64,000 nucleotides of DNA from Zingiber officinale (lineage: Eukaryota > Streptophyta > Magnoliopsida > Zingiberales > Zingiberaceae): the NCBI RefSeq assembly GCF_018446385.1, contig NC_055996.1:16417317-16481316 (forward strand). The letters run 5' to 3'. A program made the translations under genes and the position numbers. Below are positions 22,404-31,825 of the stretch, one piece after another. Every line of letters starts with the position of its first letter. Positions within the stretch are counted from its first letter, which is position 1. A model generated the notes under the pieces. It saw nothing but the letters and a program-made list of their open reading frames with translations. It did no database searches and was not told the DNA's origin.

Positions 22404-23214
22404 TCCTCTGCGAAGGTATGAGCACTAGGGGATAAGTATATGAGTTCTGGATGAAATTTAAATAACATCATGGCATGCTATTATTTCCTAAGAAAAACTG
22501 TGTACTAGTTTATTATGTCACAAGATTGTGTTTACATCATTTAATAAGTATCAAATGCCAAGTCATATTTATTCTTTTCCCTTTTAACAAAAAATGTATT
22601 TGGATATACAAGGTGAAGCTTCTCTATTAACACAATGCTTCTACAGGAATTTACTGGAAACTTTTACTGTCATGTTCCAAGAGTAAATAGTTTCATTCTC
22701 CAATTAATTAGAATTACCTTAGTTCAAAGATGGATTTTTTTTTTTTTCAAATTTCCTCTCACACAAATAACAAATTTCTTCTATGCAAAGTCAACATGTT
22801 CTTGCATATGTTATATCACAGTCGAATCGTCGACACAACTATGGATTAGATCTCCTCTTTTTATCTGTTGATGAAGGCATTCAGGTTATAGAGATGATTC
22901 ACTGGAAAATGTTAAAAGAAATGAAATTGAGGTATTAACTTTAGTTAAACTGCTACTTTCTAAGGCTATGGTATAATTACCATGTTAGGAATTCTTCTTT
23001 TATTAATTGAATTTAGTTATTTCTTGATTTTTTTATGTGGCGGTTATGTTATATCATTTCATATTACATTTTTTTATTTATTTTGCAATGCATAAGTTAT
23101 TTTTTACTGTGAGATACTATTAATTTAATCATGGCTGTGAAAGTTGGTCGCCTTATATGGATACCCCAACTAGATACACACATGCATAAACCATTCTAGA
23201 AAGTTATAGCCTCA
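22404..23214. other. non-coding interior of the outer CACTA
   Basis: No nameable gene piece. A short exon-like block at about 22,883-22,930 has an ACATTCAG-like acceptor and a GAG-GTATT donor around an open stretch (YRDDSLENVKRNEIE in one frame), but I could not assign it. Confidence 0.4.
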
Positions 23215-23593
23215 AAAGATGGATCTTCCTCTATGAGCTGGGACTCGCTCATCGAGGGGGTCGTTCGTGGCGAGGCTAAGAGGTGGGGCGAGTTGGTGGC
23301 TGGGTACCACAATTATTCGTCCAAGAATGGATTGCGGGTGGTTGCATCGGAGGCGGGAAAGGAGGATATTATGGAGGAGGAGAAGAAGGTGACCGCGGTC
23401 GAGGAAAATGGGGAGGATTGGGATTGAGAGAGGTGGAAGCAACATTTTACGGAGATTGAAGAACACGAGAAACTTGTTTCTGTCTTAAAGGTAAAATCTT
23501 CTAGTCTTCGATTGATGCTTTCAGATTGGTGGTGGAGTTGGGTCGGTTAATATTTATTTATAAAGAAAACTGTTTTACTTTTATGTTCAATTA

Positions 23594-23596
23594 CAT
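23594..23596. repeat. target-site duplication CAT of the inner CACTA (left copy)
   Basis: It is repeated at 28,245-28,247, directly after the other terminus. Confidence 0.85.
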
Positions 23597-23880
23597 CACT
23601 ACAAGAAAAAAGCCTAACAACAACGATTTTTCACCGTTGTCGTAGCCCATTTTGAACTGTTGTTAAAGGCCGTGTTGTTAAAAGGGGTGCCCAAAGACAA
23701 CAATTTTTAACCGTTGTCTTTGAAGGCAAAGACAACATTTTTACAACGGTGAAAAACTGTTATCTTTTCCTTCAAAGACAACAGTTTTTCACCGTTGTCT
23801 TTGAGCGTCTACCTTTAATAACAGGGTCTTCAACAACCGTTTTAAACTATCTATGACAACGGTGAAAAACCGTTGTCTTT
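23597..23880. repeat. left subterminal repeat array of the inner CACTA
   Basis: About eight copies of ACAACGGTTTTTCACCGTTGT-type palindromes occur, several with GTGAAAAACC in the middle, a variant not dominant in the outer element. Confidence 0.8.
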
Positions 23881-24117
23881 TTTAGATAAAAAATAAAAAA
23901 AAATTAATACACAATTTTCTAATATTATAAATCATTCAAAATACTAAATTTCAAAATAAAATTTAATATACAATTTTTTAACATTCAAAAATAATATCTA
24001 TAACATTCTGAAGAAATTTCATAAGCAACCAACAAAATTTCATAAGCAACCAACAAAATGATAACACTATTAAAACAAAGGTAGAACAATATAACACGAG
24101 ATTTTCTACTTAGATGT

Positions 24118-24815
24118 CGGTGAAGAGGATGGATTGCAGCTCCTAGTGCTCCTTAATTTGTTAAAGTCTCTCCATTTTTTTAGCTTGTCGGCATTCTTCC
24201 CAATACTCTTGAGGACACCTATTCGAATAAAGATATATATTACAAATTAGAAACTAAACAGTATGCGTGATTCTAATTGCACTACATAAATGTTACATAA
24301 CCATAAAAACCATTTGATATAATCATCTAACAGAAGTGAAAAAAGCGTTATCTATGTAACATAAATGGTAACCTCTTGAAACAATAGTAGGAATGGCTAC
24401 AGTAATTACCTGAAACAACATAAATCGTTAGTTTTGAAGGCAGAGTAGAGAGATGTCATGCAACTTTTAGAAATCAATGCAACATAATCTTAAAGAATAA
24501 CATTATAGCAAGATAAAGATGTTAAAAAGAGCAGTAGATTGAAACTAAAAAAACCACCAAAGAGTCTTTAATATGTACAAAACACCTTTTAGCTTCATAT
24601 TGAATACAAAGTGAACATAATCGAATGAATCGAGATGCAAATATTGCAAATGTAAGTTAGAAAAAAAACTAAGAAATGATAAAGTAACTGTAATTTAATC
24701 TAACTTACGATTTAATTCTAGATTTAGAGAAGTAAGAAGTGTAAGCTTTTCTAGATCACCATGTACAGAAATTGAAATATTAATAGGGTCATTACTTGTC
24801 AACACATGATGTTCC
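24118..24815 (-). pseudogene. unassigned exon-like segments in the inner CACTA
   Basis: On the minus strand an acceptor-like CCTCTTAG precedes an open segment (24,707-24,815) containing EHHVLTSNDPINISISVHGD and LEKLTLLTSLNLEL, ending at AAATC|GTAAG. A second acceptor near 24,226 starts an open segment containing SIGKNADKLKKWRDFNKLRS that ends in a TAG near 24,115. Phases agree for splicing the two. They look like the 3' end of a captured gene, but I do not recognise the protein and claim no function. Confidence 0.4.
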
Positions 24816-25123
24816 TAAGAGGAAGAAATGGACTTTAGAAATAAGACCAAAGAACAAATACATTAACTGCAAGCATAGAATATGCGTGGGTGATTACATC
24901 AAAGGTAGACTATAAACATTTTTAATTAAGAAAATGAGGAAGGAAATGAATGAGATTTTCTACTTAGATGTCGATGAAGAGGCAGCACTACAGATATTGC
25001 AATACAACAAAAAGTAAATTCTTTTTTCTAAAACTAGTAAAGGAAAATAAAAGGACTAATGATCTATAAGTGTGAAGGTCTAATATGAGATTTAATGTTC
25101 ACATATTGCAACAATAACTTCAC

Positions 25124-25212
25124 CTTGCTTGGTAGCTGAGGAGGGAAAGGAGTATATGGTTTCTTCTCCTTAGCCTTTACTTTCCTTTGAACATTCTTCC
25201 TTGATAGTGATC
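25124..25212 (-). pseudogene. captured KRR1 exon (SSU processome factor)
   Basis: The minus-strand frame gives KNVQRKVKAKEKKPYTPFPP followed by QLPSK, the segment after the KH domain of KRR1, a KH-domain protein needed for 18S rRNA processing and 40S assembly in the nucleolus. The PYTPFPP core is a hallmark of the family. The exon ends AGCAAG|GTGAAG. Only this single exon is present; the KH domain is not. It lies in the same orientation as the HGSNAT-like exons about 290 bp away, so a transcript could join them. Confidence 0.75.
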
Positions 25213-25351
25213 TTCAAAATTATATTAATTGTCAAGATGCATGCTATAAAACTGTTCAAACAATCACTTAGATAAAGTATACTGATATAATTTCAAGCAT
25301 TCTCCTTTTCCTCATTCATTAGATCCTTTGACATCTCTTACCATTGATTGA

Positions 25352-25427
25352 AATTCTTTCCAGGTAAGGATGATGCGGTGAACGAGATAAATGATGTTTA
25401 GGAAATGCCAATGACCTTCAACTGTGC
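25352..25427 (-). pseudogene. unassigned exon-like segment
   Basis: Between an ATGCACAG acceptor and an ATG|GTAAGA donor the minus strand encodes EGHWHFLNIIYLVHRIILTW and a few more residues without a stop. It lies between the HGSNAT-like and KRR1 pieces. I could not match it to a family; it might be an alternative KRR1 or HGSNAT neighbour exon or a separate capture. Confidence 0.35.
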
Positions 25428-25504
25428 ATATACCAAGTGAAAACAAAAGGTCAGCACAATCTATAGCAATGGAAGGGTTTAATGGTTGGGTTTTATTTAC
25501 TTAC

Positions 25505-26059
25505 TATATTGTTCTCAGGCTCCCTCAAGTAGAATCCTTGGGCAAATAAAGGGAAGATGTTGCAACCTAATAGAATGTAGACCATCAATGCATGCATCCC
25601 TAGCCATTCCATGACCAAGGTTGGCTTCCTGTAGCCATAGATGTCAACCAGCACATAAACCCCAGTGAACATGACCCCAGCAGTCCCAGCAGTGATGCAG
25701 GTATAACTTGGTGTGTATAAAGCCTTGTTCATATGCATGCCTACACCAAGGATTACCAACTCCAATTGGTTGGGAATATCTGAGCAACAAAAAAAATCAA
25801 ATCGACACAATAGGAAGAAAGACAATGTCGTGGGTACCGTAGAAGTCTAATGAAAAAGCTAATGCTAATAGACAAAAGGAAGCAATCATTCACTGCACAA
25901 TCCTCTCCTTGTGATCCTGTAGTTTCCTCAACAGTGTGACGTATGCAAACAACACTAGTGGCAAATTAAAGATCCAAGTTCCTGTACTTTACCTTAAAGT
26001 GTATGATGACGTGCCTGAATTGCAATCCAATCAAGCAGGTAACAATTGCCATCATAGAA
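25505..26059 (-). pseudogene. captured exons of an HGSNAT-like membrane acetyltransferase
   Basis: Three exons with splice signals run on the minus strand. 25,993-26,059 reads MMAIVTCLIGLQFRHVIIHF. 25,838-25,916 reads DHKERIVQ, then a TGA where Trp is expected, then ASFCLLALAFSLDFYG. 25,505-25,779 reads MHMNKALYTPSYTCITAGTA, DIYGYRKPTLVMEWLGMHAL and CNIFPLFAQGFYLREPENN, ending AATATA|GTAAGT. These match the C-terminal transmembrane helices of the plant heparan-alpha-glucosaminide N-acetyltransferase-like family. The N-terminal half is missing. In animals the family acetylates heparan sulfate at lysosomes; the plant role is unclear. This is a fragment on the transposon. Confidence 0.82.
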
Positions 26060-27979
26060 CTGCAACGCCAACTAGTTTACATTTAGCTTCACACACATGG
26101 TAAATATCACAGAGATACATATGTAACTTGTTAATTTTTGGATGTATTTTAGAGATTTGGGGATATTAATCTAACAATATGTATTTACTGTTTGGTTGTT
26201 TGGTAGTTCCCACTTGCTCATAGACTTGACTCATTTCATGAATGGTTATGTTATTTGTGGCATTGTTATTTTGTTATTGCCATTAAGATGTTAAATAGGT
26301 CAAGTATAATATATACTTGTTTAAAGGAGACAATAAATTTTATAGTGTAGTTTGGGGATTTTAATTGATTAGAGTAAAAGTAATTCATTGCGGTTGAAGA
26401 TAAAAGAAAACTTCAGTCATTAATTTGGAAATTACTTGGCTTAGAGGGCAATAGAGGGATAAGGGTCATATGATCAACTCCAAATAGTTGAGATGGTCAT
26501 CACTATGCTGATGGAAATCATTGAAAATCAACGATAATATAAACAAAGGAGTTGAAAAAACTAGCAATAATAAGAACAGATTGATCAATGCAACAGTTGT
26601 AAATGTAAAAATTAGGGCTGGTTGCTTACCTTCGAACCCCTAAGGCAACCTCACGTCGACGATCGGATGGCTCTAGCTTGATCCCACGGCACCAGAACAA
26701 AAATTAGGGCACGGCTATACCTCAGACGTCGGCGACGATCCAGGGGAAATCGGAGCTCAGGGAACCTACACACTCCCTCGATCAACGGCGTTGTCGATCT
26801 GTCCTCAAGCCAAGGCGATGACGGCTTTGCGAAGGAAGGGAGAGCTCGGCAGTGTCGGCGTCGCGCGAGAGAGGAGAGGGAGGACTCAGCGACGGAAAAA
26901 CCTAGGGCTCGGGTGGAAAGAGTTGAGAAGAAGAAGAGATCAGGATGATCCGGGCTTCGATCTCTAGCAAGCTCCGGCGACATGCTACCAGTCGACGTCG
27001 ACGATCATCGTAGGTAGAACTCTGTTGCCCGTCGCCTTAGTGTTGCCCGCGAGAAAGAACAGAAAGAACAGAGGAAGAAGGGAAGAAAGGAAAAGGCTCG
27101 GGAGAGGTGAGGAACTCAGGTCGGGATCAGCGTTAGGGAGAAATAATAAGAAAAGGAATATAAATAATTAAACATTTCCGTATTTAAATGGGTATCCCAA
27201 ACAGGCCTTATCCGTACCTGTAATTTTGTCCCCTCAAAACACGTCGCATGAGCTCCGAAAAATTCCCAGAAAATTTCTAAAAATTTTGAAAAAAATTCTA
27301 TAAGGCTATTAATTAAATAATCCTATTTAATTAATTTTCCGATATCTCACAGATGAGCTCGACGTCGGCAAGATCGGGAGAGGGGAAACTAGGGCACGGG
27401 AGAGGGGAAAGGGCGGCGGTGCGACTGCAATAGGAAACTAGGGCACGGGGAGAGGGGAAAGGGTGGCGGTGATTGAGAGTAATCGGCAGCACCCTCGACG
27501 GCTGGCGATGGCTGTGTCTTCGGGAATGTGAGGGCAGCGCCGGCTGCGTCGGAGGTCAGCAATGAAGAGGAGATCGCGGTGACGGTGAGATCGGCAGGAG
27601 AAGAGGAGGAATGGGGAAAAAATGAGATTGTTTAGATTTATATATGTAGGTTATTAAATAAATAAACTCCCACTTTATTGGTACTCGAAATAGGCTTTCT
27701 CTAAGTTTAATCAATTTACCCTATTAAATGTGTCATACCGACTCCGTTTATATTCTAAAAAATTTCTAAAAATTTTCAAAAAATTCTACCTCCCAAGGAA
27801 GCGCTGAAAAGTCGATGCGTTAACACTTTAAAGGCAAAGCAGCGAGAGCGACGAGGAGCGTCTTTCGCGGAGGAGTCGCGAAGGAGGAGTCGGAGATAGG
27901 TTTTTGTTCGTTGAAGAGTCACATAGAAGTGGGTTTTAGGTTTTTTTTCATGAAGTTAAAAAAATTATTATGTTTTTAG
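26060..27979 (-). other. inner CACTA: 5'-exon-like GC-rich block and AT-rich flanks
   Basis: The block at 26,640-27,100 is GC-rich on a background that is AT-rich. On the minus strand it has a 110-codon open frame (26,651-26,983) with no recognisable domain and a GAAG|GTAAGC donor near 26,633. It resembles the 5' leader and first exon of a plant gene, perhaps captured with the HGSNAT-like exons. A phrase AAAAATTTCTAAAAATTTT recurs near 27,275 and 27,760 with similar GC-rich blocks before it, so this part may be internally duplicated. Confidence 0.4.
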
Positions 27980-28244
27980 AATTTAACAACATTCAATAGA
28001 CAACAGTTTAATAAAACTGTTGTATATTATCACATAAGCAACACTAAAAGACAATAGTTTTTTAAAACTGTTGTCTTTGACACACATTAGACAACAGTTT
28101 TTTGAAAAACTGTTGTTATTTAAAAAATATTATGGTGAACAACAATATTTTTCAATAAAACTGTTATTAAATGGAAAAAAGACAACAATTTCTTGAAAAA
28201 CTGTTGTCTATTAGGTGTGGTTAAATCCAAAATTTCTTGTAGTG
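27980..28244. repeat. right subterminal repeat array of the inner CACTA
   Basis: Copies of ACAACAGTTTTTTAAAACTG-type palindromes occur. Most have CAACAG/CTGTTG in place of CAACGG/CCGTTG, consistent with C-to-T change at CG sites. Confidence 0.75.
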
Positions 28245-29060
28245 CATGGTTATTTCATTGTCAGTCGTCTTGTGCATCCGCTTGTGATTAATCAATTAAG
28301 AGAATCATCCATTTGAGTGGAATATTGTAAAGAGAGAGAGAATCAGATAAGAAATGTTTGGGTTTAGAAGTATAAAATAACTTAAACAGTGTAAAAAAAC
28401 CCTCAAAGAGTCCTTGTGACGAGTTAAAATGATATCAACTGGTTCTAACAGTTATACTGATCCATAAAATTGGTATAGTTAGCACAATTTGGTTTATGCC
28501 AATGTTAGTTCAGATCTTATTATAGGTTTGTAAAGGTTATATGAAAATGATCCACATGGTATAGGCCATCAACTGGCTGGTAAAATCAGTCTTGTTCAAA
28601 GTTTTGGACCATGGTCACTCTGGCTTGTTATGCCCAAAGAGAGTAGCACAAACAACACCACTAAATTAGAAGTTGAAGCTTAACTGAATATACCAAACTT
28701 GATTTCCTCTTGTTAGAGTCAAGTTTATTATGTTCTAGTGTACAATTTTGTTCATACCACTGTGGCTTTAGTTTTGCTGATAGTTTCATGCTATGTGATG
28801 ACCTTATTTCAGTCACAATTGAATGAGGCTATTTTAAGAGAGGATTATGGAGAAGCTGCAAAGCTGAAGTTGGCCATAACTAGTGCTACAAAAAAGGATA
28901 TTGTTGGAGCAGCATTGACTATTATGAATGTATGAAACTCGTCTTATGCACTTATTGTATTTAATTTATATTCTAAGCACTTTTGTTGCCACATAGAGCT
29001 ATAGAGGAAGAGCGATACAGCGATGCAGCTTTCATTCGTGATCATGTTGGGGCAGGACTG

Positions 29061-29524
29061 GTCAGTTTATTGGAATTAACTTGTTGCCAATTCTTACATC
29101 ATCTTCATTAAGCTATGCTTGTCCCAATTTTTTGGTTTCAGCTACATGAAGCTATTCACTCCATTGAGCTTTATTCATTTTGCTATATGCAAGGCTATAA
29201 CAATGGCTGCCAATTCTTATATACTGATTGAAAAAGAATCAGCAAGTGAGAAAAAAGAGTTCAATGAAATCCTACAAGTTGAAGATTGTGATGAGACTTG
29301 TTCATTAGTTGGCTATTGTCCATTAGTTATAAATGGAACTTATTTGTTTATTTGTATTGAGATAAATTTTATTTAAACATGAGACATGTTTCTTCTTTTG
29401 TAATTGTAATTCTTATATAAGTAACATTCTGAATGACATTGATGTGGGGAATATTCTTTCTCTTGTAATTATAATTCTTTATTATATATTTATATTGAAA
29501 TATAATATATTGGTATTAAAAGAT
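29061..29524. other. outer CACTA interior after the EXECUTER piece
   Basis: An 85-codon open frame (29,119-29,376) contains ESASEKKEFNEILQVEDCDE. Part of it follows a TTTCAG acceptor (LHEAIHSIE in another frame). I could not identify it. It may be another captured piece or chance. Confidence 0.3.
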
Positions 29525-29870
29525 AATAATTTAAAAGACAACGGTTTAAAATCGTTGTTGTTGTCTATCACCTTCAAAGACAACGGTTAAAAACCGTTGT
29601 CGTAGCCCCAAAAATGATTGTAACGAGCAATGTTATTAAAAGAATACTCTAAACAACAACAGTTTTAAACCGTTGTCTTTTCATTCAAAGACAACGGTTT
29701 TAAACCGTTGCAAAACTGTTATCTTTTCAGTCAAAGACAACGGTTTAAAACTATTGTCGTAGCCCCCCCCCCCCCCCCCCCACTTTTAACAACACTGCCA
29801 ATTACAACGGTTTTAAAGGGCCTACGACAACGGTTTTTAACCGTTGTCTTTTAATGTTTTTGTTGTAGTG
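29525..29870. repeat. right subterminal repeat array of the outer CACTA, with poly-C run
   Basis: There are about eight copies of ACAACGGTTTAAAACCGTTG-type palindromes, and a run of 19 C at 29,763-29,781 between two of them. The array ends at GTTGTAGTG, the inverted CACTACAA terminus. Confidence 0.8.
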
Positions 29871-29873
29871 CGA

Positions 29874-30386
29874 GGAAACGCGTTTAGAGTGTACCTGATC
29901 AAATCGCGATTCTCCATTTGGTGGTCTATCGCGTGAAGTCCATTGAGGATGTCTTTGATCCTCATGTGGAGCTGACTTGCTGTTTCTCCTTCCTATATTT
30001 TAATATTAAATAATCTATTTAGAAAAAGATCACGTTTAGTTACATTGGCGTCGCTCATTCCTTCGTGGAGTTCGACGAGCTTGTCCCATAGTTCCTTCGC
30101 ATTTTGGTGTGGGCCCACACAGTTCAGCTCTTCCTTTGTCAATCCACATTACACAGGCTGAGTGATTTGAAATTCGGGTGAGCTTTCTTCTTCATGTCCG
30201 GATTCCACGGTTCCGAGTCCAGTGGATTTCTGGAGTTGTCGACCGACGCCTTGTATCCTCTGGTGACGCTAAACCACTGGCCGAAGTCAGTCTTCAGATA
30301 GACCTCCATTCACTTCTTCCAGTAGGGGAAATCGTCACCGTTGAATAGAGGGGGCGGACTGTGCTGAAACCTTCGATTTGAGACAT
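29874..30386 (-). pseudogene. SIRE-like gag, N-terminal half, cut by the CACTA insertion
   Basis: On the minus strand gag begins at ATG 30,384-30,386 (MSQIEGFST). It includes segments typical of the Copia gag core such as DFPYWKK, ELHEGMSDA and QLHMRIKDILNGL, and ends at LIRYTLNAFPR where the CACTA element starts. The frame continues at 19,518. A frameshift near the start and in-frame stops (for example after WKK and NIKI) show it is dead independently of the transposon. The same core is found at 43,745-43,960. Confidence 0.78.
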
Positions 30387-30645
30387 TTTATCTTGCACAC
30401 AAAAAAAAACAAGAAAAAAGAAATCCCAAGACTTGGTCTTGGATTAGCAATGTGGGAGAAAGAAATAAATTTTAAGACTGAATTGGTGTTGCACCAATTC
30501 AGTTTAACTTGCTACGAAAAAAATATCCAAAAAGGCAACAATACTAGTTTGGATTGTTTTGAAAAACTTAAAGCCGAAAAAAAACTTAAAAAGAAATTCA
30601 TCTCTTTTGTCTTATTGGTGGTTGCACCAAATCAGAGCGGTACCA

Positions 30646-30657
30646 GCTCTGATACCA
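30646..30657 (-). other. primer-binding site of the 31-kb Copia element
   Basis: The minus strand reads TGGTATCAGAGC two bases inside the 5' LTR, an initiator-Met tRNA primer site. Confidence 0.85.
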
Positions 30658-30659
30658 CT

Positions 30660-31820
30660 TGTTAGATCATAGAGCTCGCTAGAGGGGGGGTGAATAGCGA
30701 TCGAAAAAATATCGTAGCGAAATTAAGTCGAGTACGCGGCGGAAAAATAAAAGACACAATGCTAACAACACCAATTTTACTTGGTTCGGAGCCTTCGTTG
30801 ACTCCTACTCCAAGGCCTGCACTCGTCGAGTGTTTTCGTTGGGCAATCACTAATAATTCGTAATAAATATAAAAAATTGTAAAAAGAGATTACCGATAAT
30901 AATAAAATAAAGACTTAAATCGTTGGTTGTCGAAGAAGCTTCGCAGCATAGCAAGAGCGTCTTGGAAGCAGTGCGTACGAGAGTAGTTGTAACAGAAGTT
31001 CTTGTTCTCAGCTCTGTGGAGGCCTTCTTTTATAGAAGTGCTCCGGGCACCTGGATCCCTTCTGGGCGCTTGGGCCATGACATAGGCCCGGCCAATCAGC
31101 ACGCTCCTCGTTGCGACAGGATAGAGTTTTGCCTTCCTGGCGCTCGGACTTATTCCGATCGCTCGGACCAACTCCGAGAGCCCGGATCCCTTCCAGGCGC
31201 CCGGATCACCATCTTCCAAAAAGTCCTTCTCCTGCAAGAAAATATTAGTCCGAGGCAAAATAAAAGTTATACTACCCTGCAAGATAGAAGTTAGCATAAT
31301 TATAATAAAAGAGTAGTAATTAGATTCCATCTCACCGAGATCGGAATCTAGTCACGATCTCAACTTAGATTCCTGAAATGGTTCTAAGTTGGATCGACGT
31401 CTATTGTTCCCTCAAACGGGGAACGCATCCTCACCAAGTCACTCTCCTCCAGTGACTTACCTTAACTTACCTCCCAGACGTCTGGTCAGCCCGTCGACCC
31501 GTCTGGACTTCGTGTCAGTTATCAGGTTAGCCCATCGACCTAGCTGGACTTCATGCTAGCTATCAAGTCAGCCCGTCGACCTAGTTGAACTTCGTGCCAG
31601 CTATCAGGTCAGTCCGTCGACCTAGCTGATCTTCGTGCTAGCTATTAGGTCAGCTCATCGACCTAGTTGGACTTCGAGCCAACTATCAGGTCAGCCCGTC
31701 GACTTAGCTGGACTTCTCCTGCACACTTATTCAAAGTATTAGATCACAACGAGACTAATTTAACCTACTTTATCCTTCATCAAAACCTGAGTTAGACCGT
31801 TAGTGCTAACCATACCAACA
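30660..31820 (-). repeat. 5' LTR of the 31-kb Copia element
   Basis: It is 1,161 bp; on the minus strand it runs from TGTTGGTATGG to GATCTAACA. A TATA box (TATAAAA, 31,028-31,034 on the minus strand), an ATTGG box and GC-rich palindromes at about 31,050-31,210 occupy the same positions as in the 3' LTR. The TGACGT motif of the 3' LTR is TGACAT here. Confidence 0.88.
31490..31710 (-). repeat. 41-bp minisatellite in the 5' LTR
   Basis: About five tandem units of 41 bp occur, each like CTAGCTGGACTTCGTGCCAG plus CTATCAGGTCAGCCCGTCGAC. The 3' LTR of the same element has only about 1.5 to 2 units (1,285-1,335). Confidence 0.8.
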
Positions 31821-31825
31821 TTTTC

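Larger units (their letters stand above)
23597..28244. mobile_element. inner CACTA transposon with captured host exons
   Basis: The ends are CACTACAAGAAAAAAG on the left and, as reverse complement, CACTACAAGAAATTTT on the right, with CAT on both sides (4,648 bp). Subterminal arrays use the same ACAACGGTTTT motif as the outer element, so both belong to one family or close relatives. No transposase is present. Minus-strand host gene pieces inside are an HGSNAT-like acetyltransferase (25,505-26,059) and KRR1 (25,124-25,212), plus exon-like segments at about 25,352-25,427, 24,707-24,815 and 24,118-24,226 that I cannot name. Confidence 0.88.
23215..29060 (+). pseudogene. captured EXECUTER-like exons, split by the inner CACTA
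   Basis: Three exon pieces lie in order. Exon a (about 23,215-23,490) contains SSSMSWDSLIEGVV and, after a TGA where Trp is expected, ERWKQHFTEIEEHEKLVSVL, ending AAAG|GTAAAA. Exon b (28,813-28,929) reads SQLNEAILREDYGEAAKLKL and on to ALTIMN. Exon c (28,997-29,060) reads AIEEERYSDAAFIRDHVGAG. They match the N-terminal UVR-like region of EXECUTER1, the thylakoid protein that relays singlet-oxygen signals from chloroplast to nucleus. The exon b donor lost two bases (AAT-GTATG where AATAG-GTATG would keep phase). The inner CACTA sits in the intron between exons a and b. The rest of the gene is absent. Confidence 0.82.
19522..29870. mobile_element. outer CACTA transposon with captured host exons (Pack-CACTA)
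   Basis: Both ends are CACTACAA in inverted orientation (left CACTACAAGAAAATCC, right reverse complement CACTACAACAAAAAC), with CGA on both sides, 10,349 bp in all. Both subterminal regions carry many copies of a short palindromic ACAACGGTTTT...AAAACCGTTGT motif, the subterminal-repeat pattern of CACTA elements. No TNP2-type transposase or second transposon protein is visible, so it is non-autonomous. The interior holds pieces of at least four host genes with exon-intron borders: RBP45/47-, KCBP-, KDM5-JmjC- and EXECUTER-like. About 4.65 kb is a second CACTA inserted later. Confidence 0.9.
442..31820 (-). mobile_element. SIRE-like Copia element, gag-only, with nested insertions
   Basis: Read on the minus strand, the order is: 5' LTR (30,660-31,820), initiator-Met primer-binding site, gag (split), an AT-rich 3' internal region, a polypurine tract, and a 3' LTR (442-1,438), all bounded by TTTTC duplications. 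No protease, integrase, reverse transcriptase or RNase H of this element is present, so it looks non-autonomous. About 13.5 kb of solo LTR complex and 10.3 kb of CACTA DNA are later insertions; without them the element is roughly 7.5 kb. The SIRE-like assignment rests on the TGTTGG...AACA type LTR, the TGGTATCAGAGC primer site and the gag with its CCHC knuckle and coiled-coil tail. Confidence 0.85.

Noticed and set aside
23597-23880. CRISPR-like array
   Set aside because: The regularly placed palindromes are CACTA subterminal repeats without unique spacers, in a plant nuclear genome.
26651-26983. 110-codon minus-strand open frame as a gene
   Set aside because: There is a possible donor after it, but no recognisable protein; kept only as a 5'-exon-like block in the inner CACTA.
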